From contig CM022673.1 in NCBI GenBank assembly GCA_012295275.1, forward strand, positions 19,831,810 through 19,895,809: a stretch of 64,000 nucleotides of DNA. Direction: 5' to 3'. Made by a program: the position numbers and the translations under genes. Numbering within the stretch: the first letter of the stretch is position 1; the number at the start of each line of letters is the position of its first letter. Origin of the DNA: Chrysomallon squamiferum. Taxonomy: Eukaryota; Mollusca; Gastropoda; Neomphalida; Peltospiridae. This document shows positions 40,141-51,612 of this stretch, one piece after another. Under the pieces are notes generated by a model. The model did not search any database, was not told the origin of the DNA, and saw only the letters and a list, made by a program, of their open reading frames with translations.

Positions 40141-41745
40141 GTTTAAACAGCTATTCTGTGTATGTGTGGTCACGACTATTTAAACAGCTATTCTTTATGT
40201 GAACATGACTGTTTAAATAGCTATTCTTTATGTGAACATGACTGTTTAAACAGCTATTCTTTATATGAACATGACTGATTAAACAGCTATTCTGTGTATG
40301 TGTGGTCACTACTATTTAAACAGCTATTCTTTATGTGAAAATGACTGTTTAAACAGCTATTCTTTATGTGAAAATGACTGTTTAAACAGCTATTCTTTAT
40401 GTGAAAATGACTGTTTAAACAGCTATTCTTTATGTGAACATGACTGTTTAAACAGCTATTCTCTGTGTCTCTGAACATGACTGTTTAAACAGCTATTCTG
40501 TGTATGTGAACATGACTGTTTAAACAGCTTTTCTGTGTCCGTGAACATGACTGTTTAAACAGCTATTCTTTATGTGAACATGACTGTTTAAACAGCTATT
40601 CTGTGTCTGTGAACATGACTGTTTAAACAGCTTTTCTGTGTCTGTGAACATGACTGTTTAGACAGCTTTTCTGTGTCTGTGAACATGACTGTTTAAACAG
40701 CTATTCTTTATGTGAACATGACTGTTTAAACAGCTATTCTGTGTCTGTGAACATGACTGTTTAAACAGCTTTTCTGTGTCCGTGAACATGACTGTTTAAA
40801 CAGCTATTCTTTATGTGAACATGACTGTTTAAACAGCTATTCTGTGTCTGTGAACATGACTGTTTAAACAGCTTTTCTGTGTCTGTGAACATGACTGTTT
40901 AGACAGCTTTTCTGTGTCTGTGAACATGACTGTTTAAACAGCTATTCTTTATGTGAACATGACTGTTTAAACAGCTATTCTTTATGTGAACATGACTGTT
41001 TAAACAGCTATTCTCTCTGTGTCTGTGAACATGACTGTTTAAACAGGTATTCTGTGTATGTGTGATCACGACTGTGTATGTGAACATGACTATTTAAACA
41101 GCTATTCTGTGTATGTGAACATGACTATTTAAACAGCTATTCTCTGTATGTGTGATCACGACTATTTAAACAGCTATTCTGTGTATGTGAACATGACTGT
41201 TTAAACAGGTATTCTGTGTATGTGTGATCACGACTGTGTATGTGAACATGACTATTTAAACAGCTATTCTGTGTATGTGAACATGACTGTTTAAACAGCT
41301 ATTCTGTTTATGTATGATCACGACTATTTAAACAGCTATTCTGTGCATGTGAACATGACTGTTTAAACAGCTATTCTGTGTCTGTGAACATGACTGTTTA
41401 AACAGCTATTCTGTGTATGTGAACATGACTGTTTAAACAGCTATTCTGTGTCTGTGAACATGACTGTTTAAAGAGCTATTCTGTGTCTGTGAACATGACT
41501 GTTTAAAGAGCTATTCTTTATGTGAACATGACTGTTTAAACAGCTTTTCTGTGCCTGTGAACATGACTGTTTAAAGAGCTATTCTGTGTCTGTGAACATG
41601 ACTGTTTAAAGAGCTATTCTTTATGTGAACATGACTGTTTAAACAGCTATTCTGTGTATGTGAACATGACTGTTTAAATAGCTATTCTGTGTATGTGAAC
41701 ATGACTATTTAAACAGCTATTCTCTGTGTGTGAAATGACTGTTTA
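40141..41745. repeat. 1.6-kb minisatellite with palindromic core
   Basis: About 45 tandem units of 33-36 bases. Two main unit types end in TTCTTTATGT (33 bases) or TTCTGTGTMTGT (35 bases). Nearly every unit contains GAACATGACTG followed by the perfect 12-base palindrome CTGTTTAAACAG. A higher-order period of 241 bases is visible: the variant GTTTAGACAG recurs 241 bases apart (about 40656 and 40897), as does GTGTCCGTG (about 40535 and 40776). A second longer unit recurs about 161 bases apart near 41044 and 41206. Minus-strand frames across it (CLNSHVHIKNS-type repeats) are a by-product of the unit. Confidence 0.95.
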
Positions 41746-44700
41746 CATGAATGTAAAGCATTAAATACAAATAAATAATTTTTTTATTCATTTCAGGTTT
41801 TCAATTTATCTGTTCTTTTATTATTTACTTTTATGGTTATAACTATAATACAACTTACATTTATTTAATACATTAATATCTGTAACATGCAACTCTGAAT
41901 GTGACATTAACTGTGACAGCTGAATGTTTTGATAACATGTTTTACTGGGTTATAAAACGTGCATATTTAGGTAATCTGGCAGATAATGAAGGTAGGTTCA
42001 TAGACCAGACATTGGGATATATTATTAAGTACATCTATTTCTTTACTGATAAACATTAACATAGACAGCCTGAAATAAGTTGTGTAAAGCTTCACAGAGT
42101 ATAATGTGTGTTCTAGAATGTGTAAATATATTTATACATGAGGTAGTGTCCAGTCTGTTTATACAAGTGAATTTTTATGACAATAGCTATTTTAACTTTT
42201 TGAAATTATGTTAATGTAGCAGTAATACATTTTTTTAAATTTACATAAATAATTTTTTTTTTCTTTGCTGTAATTGTTTTGACAATATTGTAAACACAGA
42301 AATATAAAATCTTTTAAAGTTGGTTTCCTTCTTTGGACTGTGAATAAATATGTAAATATAACTATACTTTATACATCATAATTTGTGTACGTCTGATGCT
42401 CCAATGATTTTAATTCAACTCTGATAATTTATATACCATTTCTGAAATATTTGCAAATATTAAAATTTTGAATTGTACATTTTTAATTAGAATCATTTTG
42501 TTTATATTTTAGGCATATTTTTCAGTTTATAAAATGTTCATGTCTTTTTTAGATGTGTGTATGAGAGATAACAAAATACTTTGTTTCCAGGTATTCCTAA
42601 TTTCTGATAACACATTTACTTGTCAAGTCACATGAGTTATTCTAAACTGGGTAGATTTCTTTTTGTTGTTATTACACTTTTAAAAGCTTTTCAAAGCACT
42701 CTGATAATGCTGAATAAATATTCTAATAAAGGTAGGTGTCAAGTTTTGTTACAGTACCAGGAATTTTTTTGAACCTCCATTTATTTTATTCTATTATTAT
42801 ATTTCAGTTGTCTAAATTATATGTATTCCATTGAAATGTTACTATGCAACTGTTTTAGATAAACTACTTTCTGAGATTAACCTATTAATATTAATTTTCT
42901 TTTTTTCTGGATTCTGAGTTCAGAAAACAGGTTTGAACAGTTGAAGAAGCATGTATTAAAATTATTTTTGCAAACATACAGTTCATGCTGAAGGATATAA
43001 ATTGAAGAATAAATATTCAATAAGACATTAGTATATTCTTGACATTAATAGTTACTGGTGTCAAACACTGGTTTTATATAATGATATTTCAGACACTATT
43101 TGTGACTATCCACCTTGATTTGTAATTGTTCAGCAGACCTTTTATATACATGACCTCTAAAACAGAAATGCACACAACACTGCAGATTATGTCTTTGTAA
43201 TTGACTGTACAAATGAGTATGTTCAAGGGAACTAAAATAATACATTTTAAAAAAGTGAAAGAAAAATATTTTTTATCACAGGATCAATCTGGTTTCAAAG
43301 TTTTTCTGTAATTAGTTGCTGTAATGTCATTTGACTTTCTGAGAGTGAAGAACAATAAAAATAGAAAAACTTCTTCTGTTGACATGTTTGAGAAAGGTTT
43401 TCAGTGAACAGGGCCAAGCTGAGGTAAAACATTACCAGCGTGTATTTACAGTGTGCTTAAATATCTTGGCAGAGGGAATGTTGACTGTTTGTTAACATGA
43501 ATAACAATATTTTACAAAACAAATTTTCTCAGAAAAAGGCATGTTTGAGCTATTTGCTTTAAAGGAACACATATCCCTTTTATTTGAAAGTGTTGTGCAT
43601 GCAGTATATCATTGTGTAATTGTGTATTGTTTCTTTTTTGTTATTATTCATTCTGTTTGTTTTAATTCATAATGAACTTCTTCAGTTTTGTCTGCATATA
43701 TTTTAATTTTCATTCTTGAAATGTTTTTCTAGTATTGGTGCTTTGAAGAGTTTAATGTATGTCTTGTTCAGAATAACAGCATAATCATTTGTTACTGTGG
43801 CAACAACAAATGATTGTGAAAAGAATGCTTTTTAAATCATGAAATTTTAAATTAAGCCTAGCAAAATAATTGTTAATTTTACATAAATGTAGATGTCTGA
43901 ATGATTCTGTTAAGTTAGTTGGTGTTTCTTCTGTAGCTGTTTGTTTTTCTAACTTACAGTGATAAATAATAACCCTAATTCAGTTAGTTTGTCACCTTGT
44001 TTTTGTCAGTGTCACTGTGACATTACTGAGTCAGTCACAGTACATACAATTGTGGCTCTTGATACTGTGTCATAAATGAGCATAATGCCATGTTCAGTAT
44101 GTGTTGAAAGAAAAGAAATGCTTTGACACAGATTAACAACCAGAATAAAGTTAAATAAGAACTTCAGGTTATTTGATCATTAGATGTATGTGAATAAAAA
44201 TAGTGTAATATTTTAGAGTCATAGCTTAATTTAAATTTGATCTAATTCTTCATATGTTTTGAAAAAAATAATGTCTGTGGGAGAAAAAAATATTAAATGA
44301 AACAGTAATTCAGACTTTCTATTAACCTTGAATATAAGAAATAATGTATAAATAAATAATTATAAAAAAAGAAAACATTCACTTCAAAATCATGTTAAAC
44401 AGAAAAATGATTAGTTACACTTGATTGTATGTTGAATCCACTTATCCTACAAAACACATCTTTAATCCCACCCACTGCTGCCTTACATCAAGTTTACTTA
44501 TTTGTACTTCCCCAGCTATTTACTATGGTGGCCTGGAGATAAAAGACACAAAACACTATTGTTGTATTTATCAAGTGGATTACTGGAGATCAACACACTT
44601 CTAAGGATTTACCAATACTCAAAGTTGAGATCAACTTAGTTTGGAGTTGAACTACATGATTGCAATAGAATAGTGCTAGCATTTTTTCTCTCATCTTGTT

Positions 44701-46607
44701 GTAATAATTCAAATCTCTATCTGTCAATCTGTCATTTAAATTTAGCTGTACAAATTGTTAAAGAAACATAATAAACACTTGAAAAGAAAAAGGTTAAAGA
44801 AATTAGGTCATACAGAGAGAATTGTTAGAATTTAATACTTGTGATTGTAGATTCTGCCAAAAAATTGTGTGCAATTTATTTTATTTTTATTTATTTATTT
44901 ATTATTTTGGAAAATCCAATTACTATTAACAAGAGAAAAAAAGCAAGAAAAAAAAGCCTACCTTCTTCAGGATTTACTTTTTGTGTCATTTAATCTGTCG
45001 TGGCAAGGTTCTTTACTAAAGCTGTTCCAAAACAACAAACTTTAGTCATAACACAGGTATTTTGTTATTTACTTATGCAGCATTCTTACCTTGTATATGC
45101 TGTCTATAAGTCAATGAAAGATATTTTTGTTTCATTTTATTAAAATAAAATATGAAAAATGTAATATATATTTTAGAACAGCCCATATGTTCAAATTAAT
45201 TAAATTCCTAAAATTTGCTTCATAAATATAATACTAGATTTTAGTCTTCTAGTAAAATGTTGTGCACTGAGTTTTCTCCACAAGGACAACATTCAGTAAG
45301 TTTATAAACTGAAATAAATAACATTTGTTAACTTCTAAAATGCAAAATTTGCAGAATTTTTAATTTTAATTTTAATTTAATTTAATTATTTGTATTCCTA
45401 TTATGCTAATTGATTATGTATCGCTTAGAAATTATTGGTATTTAAACAGCTTATCTGTGACCAGTCTGATTTATAAAACATCTGCAGCAAGCATTAAATC
45501 TCTTCTACACAGTGCATATCAATATATGTATTTATTCAGGTGTGAAAGCGTTTCTCCAGTTCATTCATCATACAGTGTTGTTTTTCTGCCTTATTTGTTG
45601 GTTCAGAGATGATGGTTGGATGTGGGGGCAACCAAGTCACAAATTTTAACACTTTTTCCTTGTGTTAAATATACTTGGCAGTTTGTGCCTTGGTCTTCAT
45701 TCAAACCATACAATGTAGGATACTTACTGGAGTTATCAAAAAGCCTTATAACTTAGAATTATCAAAATTTGTCTGTTTGAATATTAAAAAGATAAATCCC
45801 AGAGTAATATTAATATATTTTACTGAAATGTGTTTGTACATTATTATTATTATTTAATTTAATCATCATAATTCATGTCCAAGAGGAATAAAACCAGCCA
45901 ATATATAACCTTCTTCCTTTTTAATGTTCCCACAAAGCTGAATTCTTTGATTTCTCTTTCCTACATTAATAATAATAATAATAATTCAGCTTTGATACAG
46001 AACTGAAAGCTCAAAGACAAGAAAAAAGAAAAATCCAAAACCAATCAGAGAAAACCCCCACATAAATCACCATGGATTGCAAAATCACCATCTAATCAAT
46101 CAGTGCCAATTACCAAATTATTTCTAAATATTTTCAGCAGTACAGTTTCCATGAAATGTAAGAGTAAGATAACAAAAATTATATTTCAAAATTAAATACA
46201 GTGCAGGACTAATGCTCAACAAACTCATTCCATTTAATTACATGTAGCAATATGTACATACTGATGTTTAGAAAATGGTTACAATCTAAATTTTCACATT
46301 ATTGGACAGTCACTGATTTAGTGAGGTTATAATATGTAATGGTAGTACTTTAGACTTCTTTTATTTGTGATTAAATACTGACGTTATGCATATTATCTGT
46401 TTTAACAACAAACAGAATGAGTGAACTTTTGTTTTTAACATAAGAAATCTATAAAGACTGAGTATACATTCATAACATGGAAGGCCTGAAGTGAATTGAT
46501 GGTTTAGATTAATATCGTAATTATTTTTATTGGAGTATTGTATATCATTAGATTTATTTTCACTGTGAAGTATGCTAAAACATAATATTCTGAAATTATA
46601 ATATTTC
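41746..46607. other. gene-poor DNA
   Basis: About 4.9 kb without a supported gene. TTTA/AAT low-complexity tracts occur near 44880-44905 and 45361-45390. A slightly less AT-rich patch at 43370-43490 has no coding signal I recognise. Confidence 0.4.
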
Positions 46608-46632
46608 GTATTTATGAAATCCTAATACTTTA

Positions 46633-46664
<32 letters not shown>

Positions 46665-46997
46665 TACAGTCAATATGTAAAACTAGTCATTTGGTCTAAT
46701 ACCTGAAATGTTTAGGCATTTAGCCTTATGTCCAAGACCATCAGGCATTTGGCCTAATGACTAAACTTTCCAGGAATTAAGCCAAATGACTGGATTTTGG
46801 ATGGTGTTGTTTGACATTCTGCCTGATAGCAATTCAGGCAATTAGTCAGTTGGGTTTAATGCTTTGCTTGCACCTGTTCATTGTAGGGATTAATGGTTCA
46901 ATTCAATTTTTTTATTTATTGTAAGCATTACAGCTTATTGATATAGAATGTCAATAATAAAAAAATGTAAAACATACAAATAGCGACATAACATTGT
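46608..46997 (+). repeat. left terminal inverted repeat
   Basis: Pairs with 48743-49115. A TA dinucleotide tract near its outer end differs in length between the arms. It contains the AATTCAGGCAATTAGTCAGT and GCTTATTGATATAGAATGTC blocks that reappear inverted in the right arm. Confidence 0.85.
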
Positions 46998-47237
46998 CAC
47001 ATTTCACAGATGTATTTAGCTGAATTGAAAGATTCTGCCTTGCTTAGTCATATATTACTTGCTTAATTATGCACAAATGTTTTTTTAATATATTTTGTTA
47101 ACATCTGTTCATTGTAGGGATTAATGATTCAGTTCAGTTCTTTATTATTGTAAGTTTTATAGCTTATTGATATACAATGTCAGTAATAAAACTTTGGAGA
47201 AAATAAATAATATAGCACATAAATTATATCTAACTAA

Positions 47238-47519
47238 TCAAAACTTTTCTACACTGAAATGCTTTAAACAAATATTTACCCATATTACACAATGATTTCT
47301 TATTTTCAGTCTCATCTTCAGTTTCACCACATTGTTACATAATACACATATTCTTTCTCTCTCAGTATTCCTATACCTTCCAGTCTCATTTGCCACATGG
47401 TGTGCTGATAGCCTCACTTTGTTAAGTATCTTTTGTAAAACTATTGGTATAGATTTAACTAAATAAAACATAATTGTTACACCATCTGTAATGTATTTAT
47501 GTAAATTGTCACATTTCAC
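47238..47519 (-). other. 93-codon open frame inside the transposon-like element, unidentified
   Basis: Open from an ATG on the minus strand with no recognised domain. It lies between two internal direct-repeat copies of the element, and is opposite in sense to the integrase relic. It may be chance. Confidence 0.15.
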
Positions 47520-47939
47520 AGATGTATTTAGCTGAATTGAAAGATTCTACCTTGCTTGGTCATACATTACTTGCTTAATTATACAATAATAAAAAATTTT
47601 CTATTTTCATTAATCTGGTCCTGCTCTATCCATATGTATCCCAATCCCAATTCTTATAAAGTTTTCCTAATAAAAGTCACCAATTATTTTTCTATAATAT
47701 AAAATACAATTTTTTGAACGAATTAATTTCAACCAATATTTAATCATTTGATGTGTATACTTCAGCACACTAGTTATATATGTATCAAACAGTGACAACA
47801 GAGAAATATAATTTAAAGACATATTATTTACACTCTACATTGCCATATTGTTGTGTTATTCTTACATCAAAGACAAATTAGATGGTAGGGATTAGTGTTA
47901 TTTTTGTATCAAAGTGTTAATAGGTGGTATAAAATATGG

Positions 47940-48590
47940 TAGCTCCTGATCACATTCAGATCACTTATGTGTGTGCCATGGAGATTCCTGTAGAAGATCA
48001 CTTTAAGAGAGAGTACATTCCAAAGGATTATGGACCAGCTTAAAAGTCTTTATCTCTGTACTATGTTTCCATTGAAGACACCTTTGGTCATGTGAACAGA
48101 TACTGAAAGAACTATCCAAAAAGAATTTGAATGTGTATGGACTGTCAACAGAAATGCAATATGCCAATAACCAAAGTAGTGGTGATCCAGCCTATTCTGA
48201 CCAAGTTTTTGACACTTGACCAAGTGGATCTTGTAGATAGGCAGTCCTTCCCCAGTGGAAAGTACAAGTGGATCATGGTTTACCAGGACCATTTGACCAA
48301 GTTCTGTATTCTCAGTATAGCATAACATGCCCATCTGCAATTCTGAAAGGCAAATATTCCAGGAACCAGTTTGATGTCTGTCCCCAGAGACAGCTATTGT
48401 TGGATGATGTGAACAGAGATTGCACAATCTTTCCTAGACCAGCAGTATCAAAGGAGTCATATGCAGGAGGGCAAGGGTTTGTGAAATGCAACGGGGGGGC
48501 AAAGAGGTGTCAAACAAAAGGTAAATATTTCAAGAACAATCTTTTCAACAAATCAAGATGTCACTTGAGTTTGAACTGCTGTAATTAATA
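47940..48590 (+). pseudogene. decayed integrase of KRBA2/SCAND3 type
   Basis: Reading across stops and frame changes on the + strand gives SLYYVSIEDTFGHVN, then ITKVVVIQPILTKF, QVDLVDRQSFPSGKYKWIMV and YQDHLTKFCILSI. These match the start of the DDE integrase core of KRAB-A-domain-containing-2-like proteins, where 'QVDLIDMQS--DG-FK-I--YQDHLTKF' carries the first catalytic Asp. The end (48480-48590) reads FVKCNGGAKRCQTK followed by NKSRCHLSLNCCN, the Cys-rich C-terminal tail typical of the same family. The segment between them, where the other acidic catalytic residues should be, is shortened or unreadable. Multiple stops make it non-functional. Short open frames on both strands here are fragments or shadows of this relic. 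Confidence 0.82.
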
Positions 48591-48742
48591 GAACACTACT
48601 TGATGTGTTTTGAAATAAATGTTTTCATGCAATTGCAAGTCATTCTTTTTCATTCAGTCATTTAGCCTAATGACTAGAGGTCTGTTTCAGTCATTTGGCC
48701 TACTGTCTAAAATTTCAAGGCTAAATGACTGAAATTAGCTGT

Positions 48743-49115
48743 ATGTTATGTTGCTATTTGTATGTTTTACATTTTTTATTATTGACATTCTATATCAATA
48801 AGCTGTAATGCTTACAATAAAAAAAAAAATTGAATTGAACCATTAATCCCTACAATGAACAGTGCAAGCAAAGCATTAAACCCAACTTACTAATTGCCTG
48901 AATTGCTATCAGGCAGAATGTCAAACAACAGCATCCAAAATCCAGTCATTTGGCTTAATTCCTGGAAAGTTTAGTAATTAGGCCAAATGCCTGACAGTCT
49001 TGGACATTAGGCTAAATGCCTAAACATTTCAGGTATTAAGCCAAAAGACTAGTTTGACATATTGACTATAACATATATATACACACACACTAAAGTATTA
49101 GGATTTCATAAATAC
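48743..49115 (-). repeat. right terminal inverted repeat
   Basis: Partner of 46608-46997; it ends with TTTCATAAATAC. The inner boundary lies close to GTTATGTTGCTATTTGTATG, which pairs with the ATACAAATAGCGACATAAC block of the left arm. Confidence 0.85.
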
Positions 49116-51390
49116 AGAAAATAATAATTACAGTCTGAATGGAAGTCTTAATTTCAAGATGATATTTGTGAAATCTATTTTACTTCAAGTATATTATTTT
49201 ACAATGTTGTAATTTTATTACTGTTATTAAAATAAAAAATAGAAAATAAAAACATAATACAAATATGATAATCCAATTTTAAAGGCAAAGTACTTAATTT
49301 CAAACAATAGTTTACACATGAAAGGAGTTTTAATATTTTTGATCAACTTCAAGCAGTGTTCAACATAAGCTTCTATTAAAACAAAATATGTAGAAAACTT
49401 CACTCGTATTAACTTGTATAACAGGTCAGATTCTTTCACTTCTGTTCACTTGTGACCCTGTTATTAGCTTTTTCTTTCTTTTTTTTCTATTTTTATAAAT
49501 CCTTTTAGCTTTGGGATCTCATTATAATTTAAAGTTCAAAAGAGATGACACCATTGAAAAACTGGGTTAATATTTCCTATTAGTTTAGCAGCTGTATGAG
49601 AAATAGTGTCATGGTGGTAATTTCATAATTTAATAGTCTTGATATTACTACGTTTAAGAACCAAAATATTGTTGATTCTTTCTGTTGGTTGATAATTTCC
49701 TTTATGTGTGAGGATTAACATATTAATTTTATAATGACAAAGAAAAGAAGTCGTACACAGCACATACCTTACACATAGAGACACAGACTTTACATACAAA
49801 CACATGGCATATAACCGCATACAATAATATATGCACCATACCAATATATTATGACAATAATTTGTTTTTATAAGATAGACCACTTTTAAGTAACAGAGCT
49901 AGGTAAATAGAAATGAAAATGTCAAATAAAAAGGAAATTACAAATCAAGTTTTTAAAAAAGATTAAAATCAATTTAAATTGAGAGAATTGTAGGATTAAA
50001 AATAAAATTATAAAAAGTAATATAATATTAATGTTTAACTATAATGGAAGTGAATAAATACTGAAACATACCATTAAATTAAATATAAATTACAATATAT
50101 TTCATAGTATATTTAAGAAAATGAATGAATATTGTATTTAGTAGATATTCATATGTATCAAAAACAGATTATAATGATATGACCATTTCAATTTATTTAT
50201 CTTCTTACATGTTTTATATACATTACACTGATGCTACAGGAAGGAAACATTGATAGGTTATGTATTTACAAAATATTCACTAAAATAAAAGGGTTACTTT
50301 TTCTCAGAAATCAACTGCACTCTTATTGATAACATTTTTGTTGTTTTCCGCATGATACAAATTTGAAGCTTTTTTAAAACATTTTTTCATTGATTTGTAT
50401 AGGATATTGTATCTGTGTCGTATAAATAGGTAAGTTTGTGATATGTATGCATGCAGGTGTGTTGTGTTTTAAACATAATATATGCACTTAATACTTTGAA
50501 ATTAATTACGAATTGTTTTTGTGTTTTTTCACAAATTCAAGTTCAGGAAAATAATATAGTCAGCTCCAGTATAGTAACGGTTTTGTTTCTGAAACAAAAT
50601 GAAAAGAACAAAAGAACAAGAGCTCCCCTAAGAAAAAAAGAACAGGTTTGTGAACTTTACACCTAAACCTGCTTAATGTCCACAAGAGTTGTCAGTGATA
50701 TTCTTGTTTGTTTATACATTTGCAGAACATATTTATTTGTGAAGTCTTGTACCAGATTAGATTTATGCCATTATGAAGACAGTTGCCTAGATTTATGCAA
50801 AAGACAAATTGGGGTTTTGCCAAGTCATATGCTATTTAATTTACTTATGTAACAGACAACAGCAATGTACTACTATTGCTTTTTGACTTCAAAACATTAT
50901 GCTAATAATTATGATTCATAGACAGCATAAACATTTGTTTACTGTGTTTGCCGTGTGGTATTCAGTGTTACATAATACAGCGCTGCAAAGAATATGCCTG
51001 AAATTATTTAATTTTTGAATTCTATGCAGAAGGTAGACTGAGGTTTCTTTAATAGTTATAATAATTACATGAATATTTCAGTTTTTCTTGATGCCTACTA
51101 TCAAAAGGTGAACATTAACACAGGCTGCTATGCTCCTGTATTAATGAGATATTTCAAGTTGTTATAATTAATTAAAAATATGCTTATGTACGTTTTTATG
51201 ACAAGTTCTTTGTTAGTATATATTATCTTTGTATTGTTTTAACTGACCTACCAAGATATGAAGCTATATGCTGACAGATACCAATAATTTGATCATGTTC
51301 ATGATCCTTGGTTACTTTTGTTGATATAAATCAGTCTGTCTAAAAATATATTTAAATGAGTTTATTGAAAGATATGTAATTTGATTACAG
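49116..51390. other. DNA upstream of first recognised cobl coding exon
   Basis: AT-rich with no firmly supported exon. A stretch at about 50540-50645 reads KRTRAPLRKKEQ and ends at a possible splice donor (CAG followed by GTTTGT). This recalls the basic Arg-Ala-Pro motifs near the start of cordon-bleu proteins, but its phase does not join the exon at 51391, so it is not annotated as coding. It could be part of a 5' untranslated exon. Confidence 0.3.
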
Positions 51391-51612
51391 GAAAGGTATG
51401 AGCAGTATAGTGAAGAGTGGACCCAGTCCTCCTCCAGCTGCAGTGGGCAAGAAACATCACATTGTCCAGAACAGTGGTAGTGGACCCCCTGCTCTCACAC
51501 ACCCCACAGAGCCTTTAGACGATGTGAACATGAATGAAGTAGTAGAAGAAAAAGTTGATCTGGAGTTCATAAAGCCATCAGGAGAAAGCTGTCAAATTAC
51601 AGTAGATTCAAG
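51391..51612 (+). CDS. cobl: cordon-bleu (cobl), first recognised coding exon
   Basis: An acceptor (TTTGATTACAG) precedes the exon, and a strong donor (AAG then GTATGT) follows at 51613. The first ATG, at 51398, lies seven bases into the exon with a purine at -3; I take it as the start, with the 5' UTR continuing in an upstream exon not found here. Residues 1-71 are read. The proline-rich opening (SGPSPPPAAVG) is followed by VDLEFIKPSGESCQITVDS, the first strand of the N-terminal ubiquitin-like fold of cordon-bleu proteins. The exon ends with two bases of a codon that is completed by the first base of the exon at 58652 to give Ser72. Cordon-bleu and its paralogue COBLL1 arose by vertebrate duplication, so this would be the single invertebrate form. 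Role from the family: actin nucleation or remodelling through C-terminal WH2 motifs, which lie beyond this window. Confidence 0.82.

Larger units (their letters stand above)
46608..49115. mobile_element. DNA-transposon-like element with long terminal inverted repeats and integrase relic
   Basis: The ends are inverted repeats of about 375-390 bases, at 46608-46997 and 48743-49115. Both outer ends begin GTATTTATGAAATCCTAATA when read inwards. Each arm has several copies of an ATTTGGCCTAATGACT-like motif, and more lie just inside the right arm (48655-48735). Internally, about 80 bases at 46995-47071 repeat at 47506-47584, and about 85 bases at 46873 repeat at 47104, showing internal duplication. 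The middle carries a broken KRBA2/SCAND3-type integrase frame (47940-48590, +). No clear target-site duplication was seen. As a whole this looks like a dead cut-and-paste element of an integrase-bearing superfamily; the superfamily (Ginger- or IS3EU-like) is not decided here. Confidence 0.75.

Noticed and set aside
40141-41745. CRISPR-like repeat array
   Set aside because: Units are contiguous tandem repeats without unique spacers, in an animal genome; it is a minisatellite. The repeat-derived minus-strand frames (CLNSHVHIKNS type) are not genes.
48131-48588. Short open frames on both strands in the integrase region as separate genes
   Set aside because: The + strand frames are broken pieces of one integrase relic and the minus-strand one is its shadow.
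50543-50645. Possible extra cobl coding exon reading KRTRAPLRKKEQ
   Set aside because: The reading frame that gives this peptide ends in phase 0 and would join the exon at 51391 in the wrong frame; the similarity to the Arg-Ala-Pro motif is short.
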